Source: WJJR01 sp964440935 (lineage in GTDB: Bacteria; Zixibacteria; MSB-5A5; WJJR01). Taken from it: a stretch of 12,729 bases of DNA. A program made the position numbers and the translations under genes. Position 1 is the stretch's first letter; each line of letters opens with the position of its first letter. Below are positions 12,615 to 12,729 of the stretch, piece by piece. The notes below the pieces were generated by a model. The model did not search any database and had not been told where the DNA came from. It saw only the letters and a list, made by a program, of their open reading frames with translations. The DNA lies in assembly GCA_964440935.1 (NCBI GenBank), contig CAYTTY010000069.1, positions 1 through 12,729 on the forward strand, in the 5' to 3' direction.

Positions 12615-12640
12615 GGATTCCCGCTTTCGCGGGAATGACA
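12615..12640. repeat. ATTCCCGC/GCGGGAAT dispersed repeat
   Basis: ATTCCCGC (12617-12624) and GCGGGAAT (12629-12636) form a perfect 8-bp stem with loop TTTC, followed by GACA. This fits the ATTCCC-N8-GGGAAT pattern of dRS3-like repeats known from Neisseria; read in reverse it gives the spurious peptide VIPAKAGIH often seen in annotation. It is not a gene. Half of it (ATTCCCGCTTTC) is also found at 2485-2496. Confidence 0.8.
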
Positions 12641-12674
12641 GCTAAGGTTACCTTGGCAATCGGAAATCTATTCT

Positions 12675-12729
12675 GACAGAACTCCGTAGGGCAGGAGCAC
12701 CGGGCGCCATGCGTGCTCGGTATGGTCAA
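12675..12729 (+). repeat. 55-bp direct repeat, copy 2 (cut by window end)
   Basis: It matches 12312-12366 at 54 of 55 positions. The similarity begins at GACAGA and runs to the window edge, so the copy probably continues. The sequence before it is unlike that before copy 1, so the repeat unit moves separately from the outer element at 12285-12509. Confidence 0.9.

Noticed and set aside
12544..12729. Minus-strand open frame containing VIPAKAGIH
   Set aside because: The peptide is a translation of the ATTCCCGC/GCGGGAAT dispersed repeat and of the 55-bp direct repeat, not a gene.

Overview
The window looks like a chromosomal stretch from a Gram-negative bacterium of moderately high G+C, probably an uncultured or deep-branching lineage. 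The Gram-negative signs are a membrane-anchored M23 peptidase, a lipoprotein-like signal and a zinc-type anti-sigma factor with an extracytoplasmic domain. The phosphoglucosamine mutase is of the type more usual in archaea and deep-branching bacteria than the enterobacterial one. I cannot place the organism more precisely from sequence alone.

Layout. (1) 1-649 has no gene and is packed with short palindromes and one mobile-element-like insertion. (2) 4324-650 (minus strand) is an amino-sugar operon, glmM - small nuclease-like gene - glmS, which makes glucosamine-6-P and glucosamine-1-P for cell-wall and outer-membrane precursors. Divergent from it is a membrane-anchored M23 (LytM-type) peptidase (4464-5306, plus), so cell-wall precursor synthesis and wall remodelling share one intergenic region. 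(3) An SDR reductase (6278-5523, minus) converges on the peptidase, with a palindromic element between them. (4) After a second palindrome-rich gap (6279-6690) come a DMT-family permease and an M20 metallopeptidase (6691-8974, plus), then a third gap with a large inverted repeat, then a glyoxalase-II-like metallo-hydrolase (9214-9870). (5) 10015-12287 (plus) is a stress-response unit: an ECF sigma factor with a heavily folded leader, its zinc-binding anti-sigma factor and a small lipoprotein-like gene. (6) 12285-12729 is repeat DNA.

The most interesting content lies in the gaps. Several 150-230 bp elements have imperfect terminal inverted repeats. Two of them (348-520 and 9022-9179) are flanked by TA and each splits an older perfect hairpin exactly in its loop. 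Another (12285-12509) is also TA-flanked and supplies the stop codon of the lipoprotein gene. A composite array of hairpins occurs twice (about 120-305 and 6425-6625) with the same order of modules and with compensating base changes in the stems. The ECF sigma gene has a roughly 120-nt leader that can fold into three consecutive hairpins, the last covering the ribosome-binding site and start codon.
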